From contig JABUQX010018369.1 in NCBI GenBank assembly GCA_015478945.1, positions 1 through 64,000 of the forward strand: DNA of 64,000 nucleotides, given 5' to 3'. Below are positions 27,755 to 40,100 of the stretch, one piece after another. A program made the position numbers and the translations under genes. Below the pieces are notes generated by a model that saw nothing but the letters and a program-made list of their open reading frames with translations, had not been told where the DNA came from and did no database searches. The first letter of the stretch is position 1. Each line of letters starts with the position of its first letter. The DNA comes from Trachelipus rathkii. Lineage: Eukaryota > Arthropoda > Malacostraca > Isopoda > Trachelipodidae.

Positions 27755-27801
27755 AGGAGATCAAATTTTTTCAAAAAAAGATCAAATTTACAATTGCTAC
27801 G
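27755..27801 (+). CDS. SMYD4-like: SMYD4-like protein, short exon ending in the NCYG motif
   Basis: Preceded by CTCTCTATAG and ended by a near-consensus donor (CTACG/GTAAGT at 27801/27802). Read in the frame forced by the next exon it encodes GDQIFSKKDQIYNCY and the first base of a glycine codon. NCYG followed by PH is the hallmark of the SET/post-SET junction in SMYD proteins, where the chain forms part of the catalytic pocket. The donor phase (1) matches the acceptor at 28207 exactly. GATCAAATTT occurs twice, 21 bp apart, which inserts seven residues; the true acceptor could lie further right or the exon may carry a microduplication. The upstream exons (MYND finger, NHSC motif) are not in the window as far as I can see. 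Confidence 0.6.
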
Positions 27802-28099
27802 GTAAGTAATTTTAAAAAATGCAGAAAGAAATATGTCTAAAGTAAATATTATAATAGTAAAAAAAAAAGGAATATATTAATTCTTTATCATTTATATTTA
27901 TTTATTTCCACAACTGCATTAGGTTACTTTTTTCTCTCTTCATTAGATTTTAACGATTTTTTTTTTCTATTTTTTTTTTTGGAAAGTAAGTTCGTATTTT
28001 TAACAATGAAAAAGATTACTTAATATTGTTTTATTGGTGATAATCGTGAAAGTTAAAAGTAGAGTAATTTATTTTTTCGTTTAGCAATTCTTTATTCAC

Positions 28100-28192
28100 G
28101 TATTTTCCCTTTATCTATATATTATATTCGTTATTTTCCCCTTATCTATATATGTTATTTTCCCCTTATCTATATATTATATTTGTTATTTT
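28100..28192. repeat. Short tandem repeat, unit about 24-31 bp
   Basis: GTTATTTTCCCCTTATCTAT-type unit repeated about three times (28100-28129, 28130-28153, 28154-28184) plus a partial copy. It lies in the intron and supplies the pyrimidine-rich tract just before the acceptor at 28206. Confidence 0.75.
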
Positions 28193-28206
28193 ATGTAAGT
28201 TTCCAG

Positions 28207-28319
28207 GTCCACATGCGAACAGACAACAAAGGCATGAGAGGCAGTCTTCTCTTCAACAACAATACTTTTTTCAATGTTGTTGTAAAGCTTGTACTGATGA
28301 CAAGCTATTAATTAAGGAG
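28207..28319 (+). CDS. SMYD4-like: SMYD4-like SET/MYND protein, post-SET exon
   Basis: SMYD proteins are lysine methyltransferases or related regulators with a SET domain split by a MYND zinc finger and a C-terminal helical repeat domain. This 113-nt exon follows a TTTCCAG acceptor, enters in phase 1 (completing the glycine of NCYG) and encodes 37 residues: PHANRQQRHERQSSLQQQYF then FQCCCKACTDDKLLIKE. The GPH...ERQ..L..QYFF.C.C.AC pattern is the zinc-binding post-SET region characteristic of SMYD4-type members. The donor GAG/GTAACA leaves phase 0. The reading frame is intact and joins both neighbours without a shift. The in-track continuation past 28319 is intron read-through. The assignment rests on motif recognition and not on a search. 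Confidence 0.7.
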
Positions 28320-28906
28320 GTAACACGATTATTAAATGCTTTTTATAGACGTATTTTTTTACGGGGCAGTTAAGGTTACAGTAAAACAGATTGAAACAAA
28401 ACTGACGGGAGAGTTAATTTGAGTTTTGCTTTAAGAAAAATAAATTTCAAGCGAGATTAAAATGAGCATGCATATAAGAGGTGTTTTTTTTGGAGGGGGA
28501 GGGGGAGCTTTCTTAGATTGGGGAAAAAGAAGGATGGTTAAACTGTAAATTAATTAGTACTAGGGTTTATATAAGCAATGGGGAAAAGGACAAAATGAAA
28601 GTTGGGAAGAGGGATTAAAATATTAGGACTTAAAGAAGAGTGAAGAAGAGGCATTCATAGGGATTGTAGAAAGCTTGTTTTAAAGGCAAATGAGGAGAAT
28701 AGAAAGATAGGATAGGATTAACAAGATTACGTCTATAAATAGGAAAACTAATATTTAACATATAACGAGGCAAATAAATATTGATTATAGAAGGAAGATG
28801 AAATAATTTTTGATTGTTGGAACAAGCAATGGCAAAACAGGAGAAATATTTTAACATCTGAAATAAGGAAGTTAAGAACATATTGTTGGTTTCAATCAGC
28901 AGCAGA
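28320..28906. other. Intronic sequence
   Basis: AT-rich, A-rich on the plus strand, no recognised feature. The minus-strand open frame at 28630-28881 lacks any known motif. Confidence 0.5.
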
Positions 28907-29072
28907 CGCTACTGTGGTTCAATCGGTAGAGCGACAGAGTCACATGGCAAGGGCGCGGGTCCGATTCCTAGTACGGTTCCTAGGTAGAAATTGCCTAGAA
29001 AAGTTGCACTCCCAGAATAGGGCTATGCCCGTTAGGTATAAACTTTTTATTAAAAAAAAAGAAAAGAAAACC
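28907..29072 (+). mobile_element. tRNA-derived SINE
   Basis: A pol III A box (TGGTTCAATCGGTAGAGC, 28915-28932) and a B box (GGGTCCGATTCC, 28957-28968) have tRNA-like spacing. They are followed by a tRNA-unrelated body of about 80 bp and an A-rich tail (29052-29070, with G interruptions). The structure is that of a complete short SINE in sense orientation inside the intron of the SMYD4-like gene. The body contains CCTAGG and CCTAG words with opposite partners. The open frame at 28914-29105 is a translation of the SINE and not a gene. Confidence 0.75.
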
Positions 29073-30003
29073 CTACTGTGCATAAATAGAATTTTGCTTA
29101 TGTGAAAGAGCTTCTTAAGAGTGTCGAATTTCTTTACAAATGACGACGAAAGTAATTACTTCAACAAGGGATAAACGATAAAGTGATTTATATTAATGCT
29201 ATTCATGATTCAGATAATTGAAGTAAGTGAGTGACTAAATTGCTTTAAGAGAAGAAGGAAACTAGAGTACTCTTAAAAACTTCAAATTTGTGAAAGGAAA
29301 AAGAAAAGATCAAGATATGAATCTTTAAGGATAATTTAGCAAATGAAGGATTATAGAAAAGGTCAAGAGAATTGACGATAGGTTGTTGAATAAGTTAAAG
29401 GTGCAGTAAAAGGAAATGAAAAAGTTCTCGAATATTAAACGAAGAGCGATGGTCAAAGTGCCAATGAAAGTTGCTTATAATTCAAAATGTGCTACTAAAG
29501 TTTTGTAATTAAAGGCTTTAAAACCAATCTTGCTAAATAGGTAGAAAGAAAGATAGTTTATGTGTGGCAGAAAGAGCATCCTGTAAAAATATATAAGGGT
29601 TAAACATGGTGTACGAAAGTGTTGTATGTGAACATGTTTTAATTGCACAACTTAAGGGTAGGCAACTTTTCCCTTAGTCAAATGAAATGTATCTATTTGC
29701 ATTTGAAATCACAATCGATTTGGTTGTGTCCTGACCAGACGTGCAAATGGAAAAACGTATTTAATCCTAACAAGAGGTGGAGATTACATTTTTATTAGCA
29801 GATTCTTTCATTCCACTTCAAATATTATAGCAGTTTCTTTTCATATTTTTTAATTTACATTATTAGAGTGTATCTATAATAGCTTTTGTATATTTGTGTG
29901 AAATATTTTTTGACGAGAAAATTATCAATTTCGGAAATGTTGAAGGATATATAAAATGTGAAACAACTTTATACAATAATTAATAATTTATTATTAATTT
30001 TAG
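29073..30003. other. Intronic sequence
   Basis: A/T-rich with moderate purine bias on the plus strand up to about 29.65 kb. No exon-like open segment, repeat or RNA gene was recognised. It ends with a TTATTAATTTTAG acceptor at 30003. Confidence 0.5.
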
Positions 30004-30175
30004 AAATCTTGGAATGGCATTACATGCCCCAATTGTGGTGGAGTGTCGGAAGTTATTGAGGAAGAAAATAAGCCATCATTTTCTAAAGAAACAATTATAT
30101 CTTGTGAGAAGTGTGGTACTGTTCCACAGGAAATTTTAAATCAATACTTTAAGTCGGTTGAATTACATGAGGAAG
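30004..30175 (+). CDS. SMYD4-like: SMYD4-like protein, zinc-ribbon exon
   Basis: A 172-nt exon between a TTTTAG acceptor and a GAAG/GTGAGA donor, in phase 0 at the start and phase 1 at the end. It encodes 57 residues with two CxxC pairs: ITCPNCGG and ISCEKCGT, about 24 residues apart, followed by the amphipathic QEILNQYFKSVELHEE. In SMYD4-type proteins a C..C zinc-ribbon segment of this kind follows the post-SET CxC-AC motif, and then come the C-terminal helical repeats. The frame joins the preceding exon without a shift. The next exon was not found: a possible acceptor at about 30261 leads to a stop after about ten codons, so the gene may be interrupted or the next exon may lie in poorly readable sequence. 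Confidence 0.65.
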
Positions 30176-31030
30176 GTGAGAGTAAGATTTGTTCAATCTA
30201 TAACATAATATAAGCTGCCTTATATAGCATAAACTTTACGGATTGTATATTTCATTTATAGGGTGGTCTCTTAAATCGAATTATGAAGTTTAAAGAAAAA
30301 CACATAGAGTTAGATTTATAAATTGTAAAGATACCGAATGTTTCATCTAGTGGTTATAGCAAATCTCGAAATCGGGTCTTTAGCTATGAGTTTTTCAATC
30401 TGTTCTTAATCTTAAGTTACAAGAAGGACGTTTTTCCTTGCATTGTGCATTTTCATAAAGTCAGAAGAATTTATTCTTAATTAGTATTTGGTCTAGTACC
30501 TTAGAAGATTGACTCGACTGATAATTTTCAAATATTTATTTATTAATATAGCCAATTATATTCATTTGGTTTGTGACACTACTGTTTTATCTATTATATC
30601 AAATTTTCTATTCTATTACTTTAGCTACTGAGTTTTTCAATCTGTTCTAAATTCACATATTCTTCTATGGAACGATAAATTTATTCTTTCCAACTATCAT
30701 TTTTATAAATATATTTTAGATGGACAATAATGTTCATAATGGAACGCTCTACAGGTATTTTTTTAATCTATAATGTATTCATGAATTACTATTATGAAAA
30801 AATTACTGTCTAATTGATCTATTGATTAAATGCTATTTTTTATTAATAATTAATAAGCAGGAAAAAGAGTTACATTTATCTATCACATCTATAATTTTAG
30901 TTTTTATAGGTGCCCAAAAACTGTGTCAAATTCCGCTTCTTAATTTATTTTTTAAATCGATAAATATGTAATCTTGATTAATATTTCTACTTTTACTATA
31001 TTACACGGCTACGGTACTATATTTTACACC
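30176..31030. other. Probable intron or 3' flank, no feature seen
   Basis: AT-rich with no recognised exon. A possible short exon after TTTATAG at 30261 ends in a stop quickly and is not called. Confidence 0.4.
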
Positions 31031-31116
31031 TCTCACCCTCCCCCCCCATAACAATAATCCCCCCCATCCACCCGTTCCCCCCACTCCCTTCCCCTTCCCC
31101 CCCCTACCCCTCCTAG
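31031..31116. repeat. C-rich low-complexity tract
   Basis: Runs of C up to eight long with A and T interruptions over about 85 bp, in an otherwise AT-rich setting. It resembles an imperfect CCCC-type tract and has no G, so it is a G-quadruplex candidate on the minus strand only. Confidence 0.75.
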
Positions 31117-34100
31117 TCGTAACAATACAGTTTGGTAAACAAGCAATTAGTTTACATTTATCTTTCCAGTGAACAGGTAAGGCGATCCTCTATCGCCGTT
31201 TCTATCTCATTATTATTTTTCTGCTCCCCCATCTCCCAAACTTTCCTCTTCAGAACACTCTTAAAGTCACTTCCCCCTGTTCCCAGTGCCCAGCTCTATA
31301 CATTTCCTCAAACCTTCTCTTTGCAGTTCATCATGTCCCATATTCTCTTTAAAATGTTCATTAACTATCAAATCATCTGAGTTTTCTATATCTCTGCTTC
31401 ATACCTTATCGATTTGTATTTCTTCATGGTTATTATTGTAACCGTAGCTTTTGATACAGATTATCATAAAATGTTAGTACTTACACTTGGAGCATGTGCG
31501 AATATTACCAGAAAATAACTGCTTAAATAATGTATGGAATTGATATATTAATGTGAGCTCTGTTATTAAGTGGTGCCATCCATTGGACAGTTGGACCCTA
31601 TCGATAGACTATTTCAGGTCCATAGTATATGTTGAGACCACTTTATATGTCTATGTCAACATGAGTTCTGAATATTCCTTATGTCCATTCTAATCTAACG
31701 GTACTTTATAAAGATGCTCAATAAGTATACCCTTCTTATTGTGGTTTGAAATGATTTCTTAGTTTATATAAAAAGTCTCTACCATATAATTCTGTATTTA
31801 ACTTCGAATGGAGTTCCTTTACTTATAGCCTCTAAATTAATTAGAATATGAGAACTTTCTCAACAAATAATTACACAAGCTTTTTAGACTTCTCTCATTA
31901 AGATATCGAAACTTTCCCTCACCAATTTCAAAAACTGAACTCTCACTATGAATTTACAGTATTTCAGCAGGTGCAGTGCTAGCCAAATATAAGTCAGCGA
32001 GATCACAGCGGTATTCCCTTAAATGATTTGACAAATTTGTGATTTTATCTCCCTTGTAGTGTACTTATGGCATTTCTTTGCGAACCGAATGCTGAGATAA
32101 TAGTGTTGTTGGTGCGATGCCTTTTTTAATTGATTACGACTCATACTTCACCTAAGTCGAAATTTCTTTCGTTACTAATGATTTTAATCTGTAATCGACT
32201 TATTTGTATCTAATTAAATATACTAAAATAATATGAGCATTATAGAGCAAAAGCTCGTGGTATGTTTCATTGTATCCGCGTATTACTTTCAATTAGAACC
32301 TACTCAGGGGAAGAATACAGCGGTAATTCTGACCGTTATTAAAAGCTTATGGAGTACTCTGTGACTATATAAGTGTTTCTCAATTCTTTTTTCTAGTATA
32401 TTCTTCAATTAGATTTTTCATCTAAATTTTAATATGAATATTATATGTATGGAAATTGCATAGTGATACTGATTTGTCTACGTGTAAGTTGTATTGATTT
32501 ATGACTTATATTTTAAACAGATAAATATGTGAAGCCACTTTTATCAATTTTATACTCAAAATTATATATCATTCACATCTAAATTTATTTATCAGTTTAG
32601 TCACATATAGATTGTTCGCTTAAATTGATTTCATTGATCTTTTAACTCTAAGAAAATTATTTCACCACCACAGTACATGATTAAACATATAAATTTATAT
32701 CACAGAAGAGTAGAAATGATCAAAGGGTTATTTATTATACGAGAACTTTCCTTACCGTTGTTGCTAGCAATATCTGTTGCTAATAGAAATTTTTCCCTTA
32801 ATATTCACGAATGACTTCTTGTAGTACTGATTTGTTGATATAATATCCCACACTATTATATATTCATATTATGTTGGTAATCCAGTAACCTCACCCCATT
32901 TTTACATATCTCTTAATTGATATCCTTAACAAATATATTATCTTAATTCGTCTTTACTTCGAGCCATACATTAATCATTCGTTTCGTCTTTATTATAAAT
33001 CATCTACTGTAGTCATACCGTATCTTAATGAAATATAATGTATTCGGTCTGTATTCCAGTATTTTTTAAACCGTATTCGAAGAGTGCTGATTTTATATTC
33101 ATATAGCTCTAATATATATACTAATGTCGAATTATTATGACATAAATAATTAGTGTTTCATATTAGATAATATAATATTAGATATAGTCAATATATATAA
33201 TATATATGCTATAAATATAAGTCAAGTATATATACACTTTTATATTAATTTCAATTTATTTTTAATTACTCACGCTGTTGTTTTTATGCAAAGATCTTTT
33301 CAATAAAAATTAATTTGATTCTTGATCACCTTTTTATATGCCCAATAAAAATATAATATATTAATAGTTTACTACTCTAACGGTGTTATTTATATTCCGT
33401 TGAGTATATGTGAGTAAAGATCTCAGCACACTGTTTTGTATTAATATAATAAAATAGTATTATTTAGTCTGTTCAATAAAATTCGCTTTTTTACTGTTAG
33501 AAATAGATTGACAGCTTTATCGTAACAGTCATAGTTTCTTACATCTAACATCGAATATATTCCTTGCAGATTGCACTACTTACATAAAATGTATTTTCTG
33601 GTCTTTTATTACTCGACTTACTATTGCACTCTTTTATATTGATAGTGCAAATAATCTTAGCATCTCAGTTAAGGTTTTTTCTCAAGCTCCTTTTGTATAG
33701 TATAATATTTCAATCATACCACTAGTTATTCAATACTTTATGATTTTCCGCGGCTACCTAAGGAATAACATGGAGACCTCTTATAATCCTTTATTCCGCG
33801 CATTGAGGCATAACTAATAAAATCACTAAATCTGCATATATGAGTTATAAATTATAGATAATATATTAGGAGTATTATTATGTTTCTCACTGAATGACTG
33901 ATAGTATATATCTATATATCATATATTTTTTATAGTTATTAGATATATAATATTAGTATCATATAATATTAATTTAATTAATCTATAGGTTATACAGGCA
34001 CATGTTATGATTTATTTTTACTACTATATTACTATTAAAGATAATTATTAAATTTTGTAGGTTTCATTTGAATTATATATGCATTTCACCAATCAGACTC

Positions 34101-37100
34101 AGTACGTGGCAAATTTAGAAATAAAGTGTATTTTTATAATATTGTACTACATATGTTATTGTACCCTTTTTTAAAATTGTAACGGTTTTTTAAATATATA
34201 TATAGAAAGTTAGTTAGATATTTATTCGCCGTTGTTTTCTATAGAACACCTAGAGTAGTCGTCTCCTATGAGTATTATTTGATTAGCTAAGAGATTATTT
34301 TGCCTTTACTGATTTGACCTGAGTCATGGTTTCCATGAAGCGACCTCCTCACAATATATAATTAGTATTTAAATCATGACAAAATATTATTATATATAAT
34401 TTTTCTAAAAATATAAATATCAACGTTATAAGTGAATTTATATTTTTATTCTGATATTGAAGGTTCTTGAAGTAAATTCATCCAAAGGACTCTTTCTCTC
34501 AATAATAAATAAGGCAGATAGTATAAATATAAATTTTTTATAGTTTATTTATATAATATTAATTGTTATTATATGATGTGTATAAGATTTGTTACTTAAT
34601 AAAAATTGTTAATAATCTCTTAATCCTGTCATAAACCATCAGTCCGTGTAAGAATGTCAAGTTAGTTAAGTATTAGATATTATTTACATGAATTTTTCAA
34701 TAATCTCATTTTGAAGATAATAAATAATGTTCGAATTCTCTAGTCTATCTTATTCTTTATTATATAATAATTAGAAAGATACATTTAATTCTAAGTATCT
34801 CATTACTACATTATTATATTGTCCACTTTTTGTTAAGTAATATAAGCTAACAGACGGAATGTGAAATGTTAAACTATAAACTCTTGACTTTATAACATTA
34901 GTAGGAGAATTTATTTCATAGAAAGTATTATTCCTTTGAGCTGAGTAATAAAAAATCTTTATATGGAGTCCATCAAAAGTTTATTTTCAGAGGGGCTGCC
35001 ATGCTTGCTATTTTGAAAATATATAATCTCGCCTTTTATCTAGTGTCTCTCTCTCGATGTGTTTCAACTTTCCTTCATATACTTTAAGCCTGATGTGTCT
35101 TACTCTAGCACATATATAATATGTTTACTAGTAATATGCTATTCTACTCGACAAGTTATATCTCTCTCTTCTTATTACGTATCTCGGCTAATATACGTAT
35201 CCTGTCTTCGCTCGAGTGTCCTGCTCTCTCAACATAGATCTCGTGAAATTCGTCTCAAAAATTATCTATGTTTAATTCAGATAATATAATATCCATATGA
35301 TTGTCACTGTCTCCGAATATACTTCCTCACTTTATATTATACCTTATCTTATATACTAGTTATAAATGTATTCATAATACTTCATTGCTCCTTATTAATA
35401 TACATCAACGCAGACTAACTCATCTAGTTCACTCATTTCAAGCCCATGTCTCTTTTTCAAAGTTGAGCTATGTTTTTATAATCATCTCGATTATAGTTAG
35501 AAGAAAGTGGAAAGACGCGCATCATCATAACTATGTATATTTTTTATAATGTAGGTTGAAGTTGCGTGACGCAGGCGATAACATGGTCATATTATTGTGG
35601 ACAATTATAACAATGATCTGTTGACTAGTTGTGCGCCTAACAGCCTTATTATACAATAGTAACGAATAGTCAAATTTCAATATCACTCATACTAATATTA
35701 AGCAGATATACTTAATCTTATATATAATAGGTGAAATTATTCTTATATATTAATAATATTTATATACTTTATTTATATATGTAGTGTTTATAATCTATTA
35801 AAATTGATAATATATATTCTTTGAAATATATGAAATTTCTAAAATGATAATTTATTGATTTGATAATAAATATATTACTAATAATTATATATATATGGTA
35901 TATATAATATTTAAACTGAATTACCATTGTTATTAACAGTCAATAAGATTTACAGTGAAAAAAGGTTCTGAGATGTAGCCCTACTAAACTCCTGCTTCTT
36001 TTCAGGAAAATAATATTAATGTAATCATTAACCTTTCCTCATATTTTCAATAAATTAAACTCAGCTATTATTATTTCAAAATTAGGACTATTTAGTGACT
36101 TAATTTACTTTAGTTCAATATTTTTTTCACAAAGCAGTTACCCATGTTTTATTTTCTTCGAAGTATGATATGCTATATTAATCTAATAAACTTGACTATT
36201 ATTTCATATACTATTAATCTCATTCTATTTCGATTTAAATAAATTAAAATAATACGTAAAAACTGAAATACCTCTTGATATAAGTACTCGCAATCTCGTA
36301 GTAATATCTTGACTATGATTTTTTTCCTTTAACTTAAATCATAACCTCTTCGTGAATATCTCAATTCAGTAATTAGGATGTTCATTCGATTACAATAGTT
36401 TTGAAAATAAAGAATATTTTTATTATAAAAACTTATTTGTTTTTTTATTTTTATCATTAAATATACCCCACATAATTTCTACCTATATACCTGAATCTTA
36501 ATCATAGAATATAACGAATTTTGTAATTTAAATAAATAATAGACAAATTCTCTTAGGTGTCGTGACAGTATTGACTCAGCATCATAAGTTTTAAGATCTA
36601 ATTGTATGATTTCTCTTAACATAAGTTGACACTATTGACTTAGATCTTTCTCAGAGTAATTAGATGTTCAGTGTCATTTTTAATATCTTTATAATACCAA
36701 TTTAAATATATTGGATTTCTATAATATACTATAGATTAAGTTGTTTGATAGGATAAAATCCAGTTTATAATAAATTAATTAATAATAAAGTGTTAGATTT
36801 ACTCATTATATAATTTACTGAGTAGAAATACTATAAATTATAACTGTATTTTACATATATATATGAAATGCTCTCATAATTTTCTAAAAGTATTCATGAC
36901 ATCATAAGTTATTAATATTTATATAGTATAAATTAGTTTATAGTTCTTAATACTATAATTCAAATTTGTATCATATATATTACTTATTATATAATCAATG
37001 TAGTCTGATAAAGTATTTTTTCTTGTTTCATGGTGAGAGTGTTTAAAAACAAATAATCTTATATATATATATATAGTTACTATACTTTGTTTATAATATA

Positions 37101-40100
37101 ATTCATACTCAATATCTACTTATTCATTACTAACTCCGTCATATCATATTTACTTAACGCTAAATACAATATACTTCATTCGCTGCTCGTTATATTTCTC
37201 TGATTTCACTTCTTTAAAAATAATAGTAATTTATAAAATACTACATATCATTTAACTCTATAAACATAATAATTCAGATCATGATTATACTATATATATC
37301 AAATAATACTTTTAATAATTACTCGATATATTAAGATATGAGTTATCTCCGCTCTATTTTCCATTGTACACTTTTTACTTAATCAAATAATTACATGATA
37401 ATATTATTATTATTTTAAGTAATATGTTTACTTTGATATAAGGTGATGTTAGATTTTAAATATATTTATCTCATTTCTCTTAATATTATTCTTCCTGGAT
37501 CATATCATTTCTACACTTCTTAGCAAACAATATAGTCTCTACGGGTTAAATATCTTTTTATACTACTAAGTCATATACAACTTTAGATCGTATACCCTTT
37601 TTTTAATTAGACATCCATGCCGACTTATAATATGTAGGTTCTTTTCGTAATATCACAACTGTCATATTGTTTAAATACCGCCTATATAAGCGATCACATA
37701 TTAACAGTTATAGTCGCTATATGCATACCATGTTTTATTCAAAGCTTGTGTGCATATTCTCTCTATGTGATACACCACGTTATACTTACTCATAATCTTT
37801 ATATATATTGAGCTCAGAAATACATATTATTTATGAATCAATTTCTTTAAATATTACTTAAGCTTTTAAAAAAAGAATTCTAGAATTTTATTGAATTAAT
37901 CTAAATTTTAATAATTGACAGGCAAAACATCGAATTGTGAATATTATTAAAATAAATTTATACGTATTTTCTCTCAGTAGTATGTTTGATATAATCGGTA
38001 ATGTACATATTTAGATAATTTGTGGATTTAGATTACCCTTATATAATTAATTTTGTCAGATCAAGTAGTGTATTTTGGACTCTAACTATATTTAAATTTG
38101 TTTCAACTATCTATGCTCAGTTCTATCCTCTTAGCTCATTCTACACAACAAAATACGTTCTAAGACTCTGGTAATCATTAACGTAGTCATTAAAATAATG
38201 ATTATATTCTCTTTAATCTATATCACAGTGTTGTATTATGACCTCTATCTTATTGATCTATCAAGAATCATTCTGTTATAGCATCTCTTATCTCAAAGGT
38301 TTTATCTCTAGTTATTATCTCTCTCTTTAAGCTCTAGTCAGCTAACATTGATTACTCTATATTTATACTGCACAACATATTCTAATGTTATAATCTTAAG
38401 ACATACCTATTTTTTATATTAACTAAGTTATTAATATTAAGTATGTCCTGGTGATTATATCTCTCTTTCTTTTCGTCCTGCTTCCTCAATCAGGGCTACC
38501 TACTGATTATTAGCTTGTTGTGGAGGGTATTACTAAAGCCGTCAACAACGTATGTTCAACGACTCTCTCTAAATATCACAATTTTGTACATCCTTCATTA
38601 AAAAAGCTAAACCAGATGAAACATATTACTAGTTGTCTATTCCGTGTAAGAGTGTAAAATAATCTATTAAATTCGTTCATATTTATGCAAACTACAGACA
38701 TCCAGCCCCGCTCCCCCCACACCTATATCGTAACATAATCAATATATTGTATATTCATTATTAATTACCATCAGCATAAATATTTCCATTCCGACAGCTC
38801 TCGCTTATCGACGTAACACACATCTCTAAACCTGTCCATTTGTAGCTATTTATTAACAATATAAGCCAGTACACGTCAGCAGACACCACATTTATTTTGT
38901 TGCGAGATAAATCTACCAAATGGCCGCACCAAGGCACCCGCACCCAATTCGCATTCTTGCACGTCACCAGACATCGCTGTAAAACACGATGATGACTCAA
39001 CAGAACTGAGATTTAGACACCTCTATTAAAGCTTCGATTTTTCCAAATGATTATATATATTCAAGCTGATTCTTGACAAATGATTATCGTATTGAACTAA
39101 TTCTTTTCTTTCACTGAAGTAATTACTTAAATAATAATTTGCAGTTTACTATTTAGTGTCCTTTATAACTTCTACGCTTTATACTGACCCTGCCGAACCT
39201 GCATACTTTCATGTCACAAATCTACCCTATAGATAATGAATATACTCTAATTATTTACAGTGGCATCTTGAAACAAAATCTATTGTCTCTCCCAGATATT
39301 CATGATAGCCTCAAATAATTTTCGAAACTAACAATAAAATCTCAGATACTTCTAAAAGTATAGGTCAAAACTGAAGTGAGCGTATTAAATTAATCCTATT
39401 CTCAATTTTCATAACAGCAGAAGCATGACTTCATGTACACAATATTCGCTCCTCATTATTTCCGTTCTTTTAATGCACCTATTACATCTTCATCTATTTA
39501 TCAATATATCATTTTGCTTTTGCATTGATCAAATTGGACTGATAACATTATTTCTCATTAGGATTTAACGTCCGCAAACTATTCTAGCTCTTACACTAGC
39601 TATTATAATCTTACATATATCATTACAAAACCTCTTAGTTTTTTCTCAAGTAATACTGTAAGCTCAATTATATAGTCAGGCGAGCGCTTAACTAACCCGG
39701 AGCATTCAATTTCTGCTTATTCTTATCTTGGTAACCATAGTGCATTTAACCTTTTGTTTTAATAATATTCTATCTCGATTTAAATTACAACTCTTAGGTC
39801 TACATATGTAAGGAGATCTAAATCTTAATGCGGATTTTATGTTTCCTAATCTACCTGAATTCTGCAATTGTGAATTCTCCAAAACACATTATACTCTTTA
39901 ATTGAGAACAATAATTAATACTTTTAAATCTATTCGGAGTTAACTCTCAGTCGGAGATTTTAACATAGCAATAATATAACTTCCATCTCCACAGACCCAT
40001 ATGGTCTTTTAGGTGCTACGCAATAGGCTACATCTTTCAACTTCTATCACGACTTACCATATCACAAGGTGGCATCCTACTGCCTATCCCTGTTCTGCTA

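Noticed and set aside
30254..30300. Possible fourth SMYD4-like exon after a TTTATAG acceptor
   Set aside because: In the required phase it reaches a stop after about ten codons with no family resemblance.
38761..39000. 79-codon minus-strand frame with mixed composition
   Set aside because: No recognisable family, no splice signals or neighbouring exon, and it lies in the degraded block.
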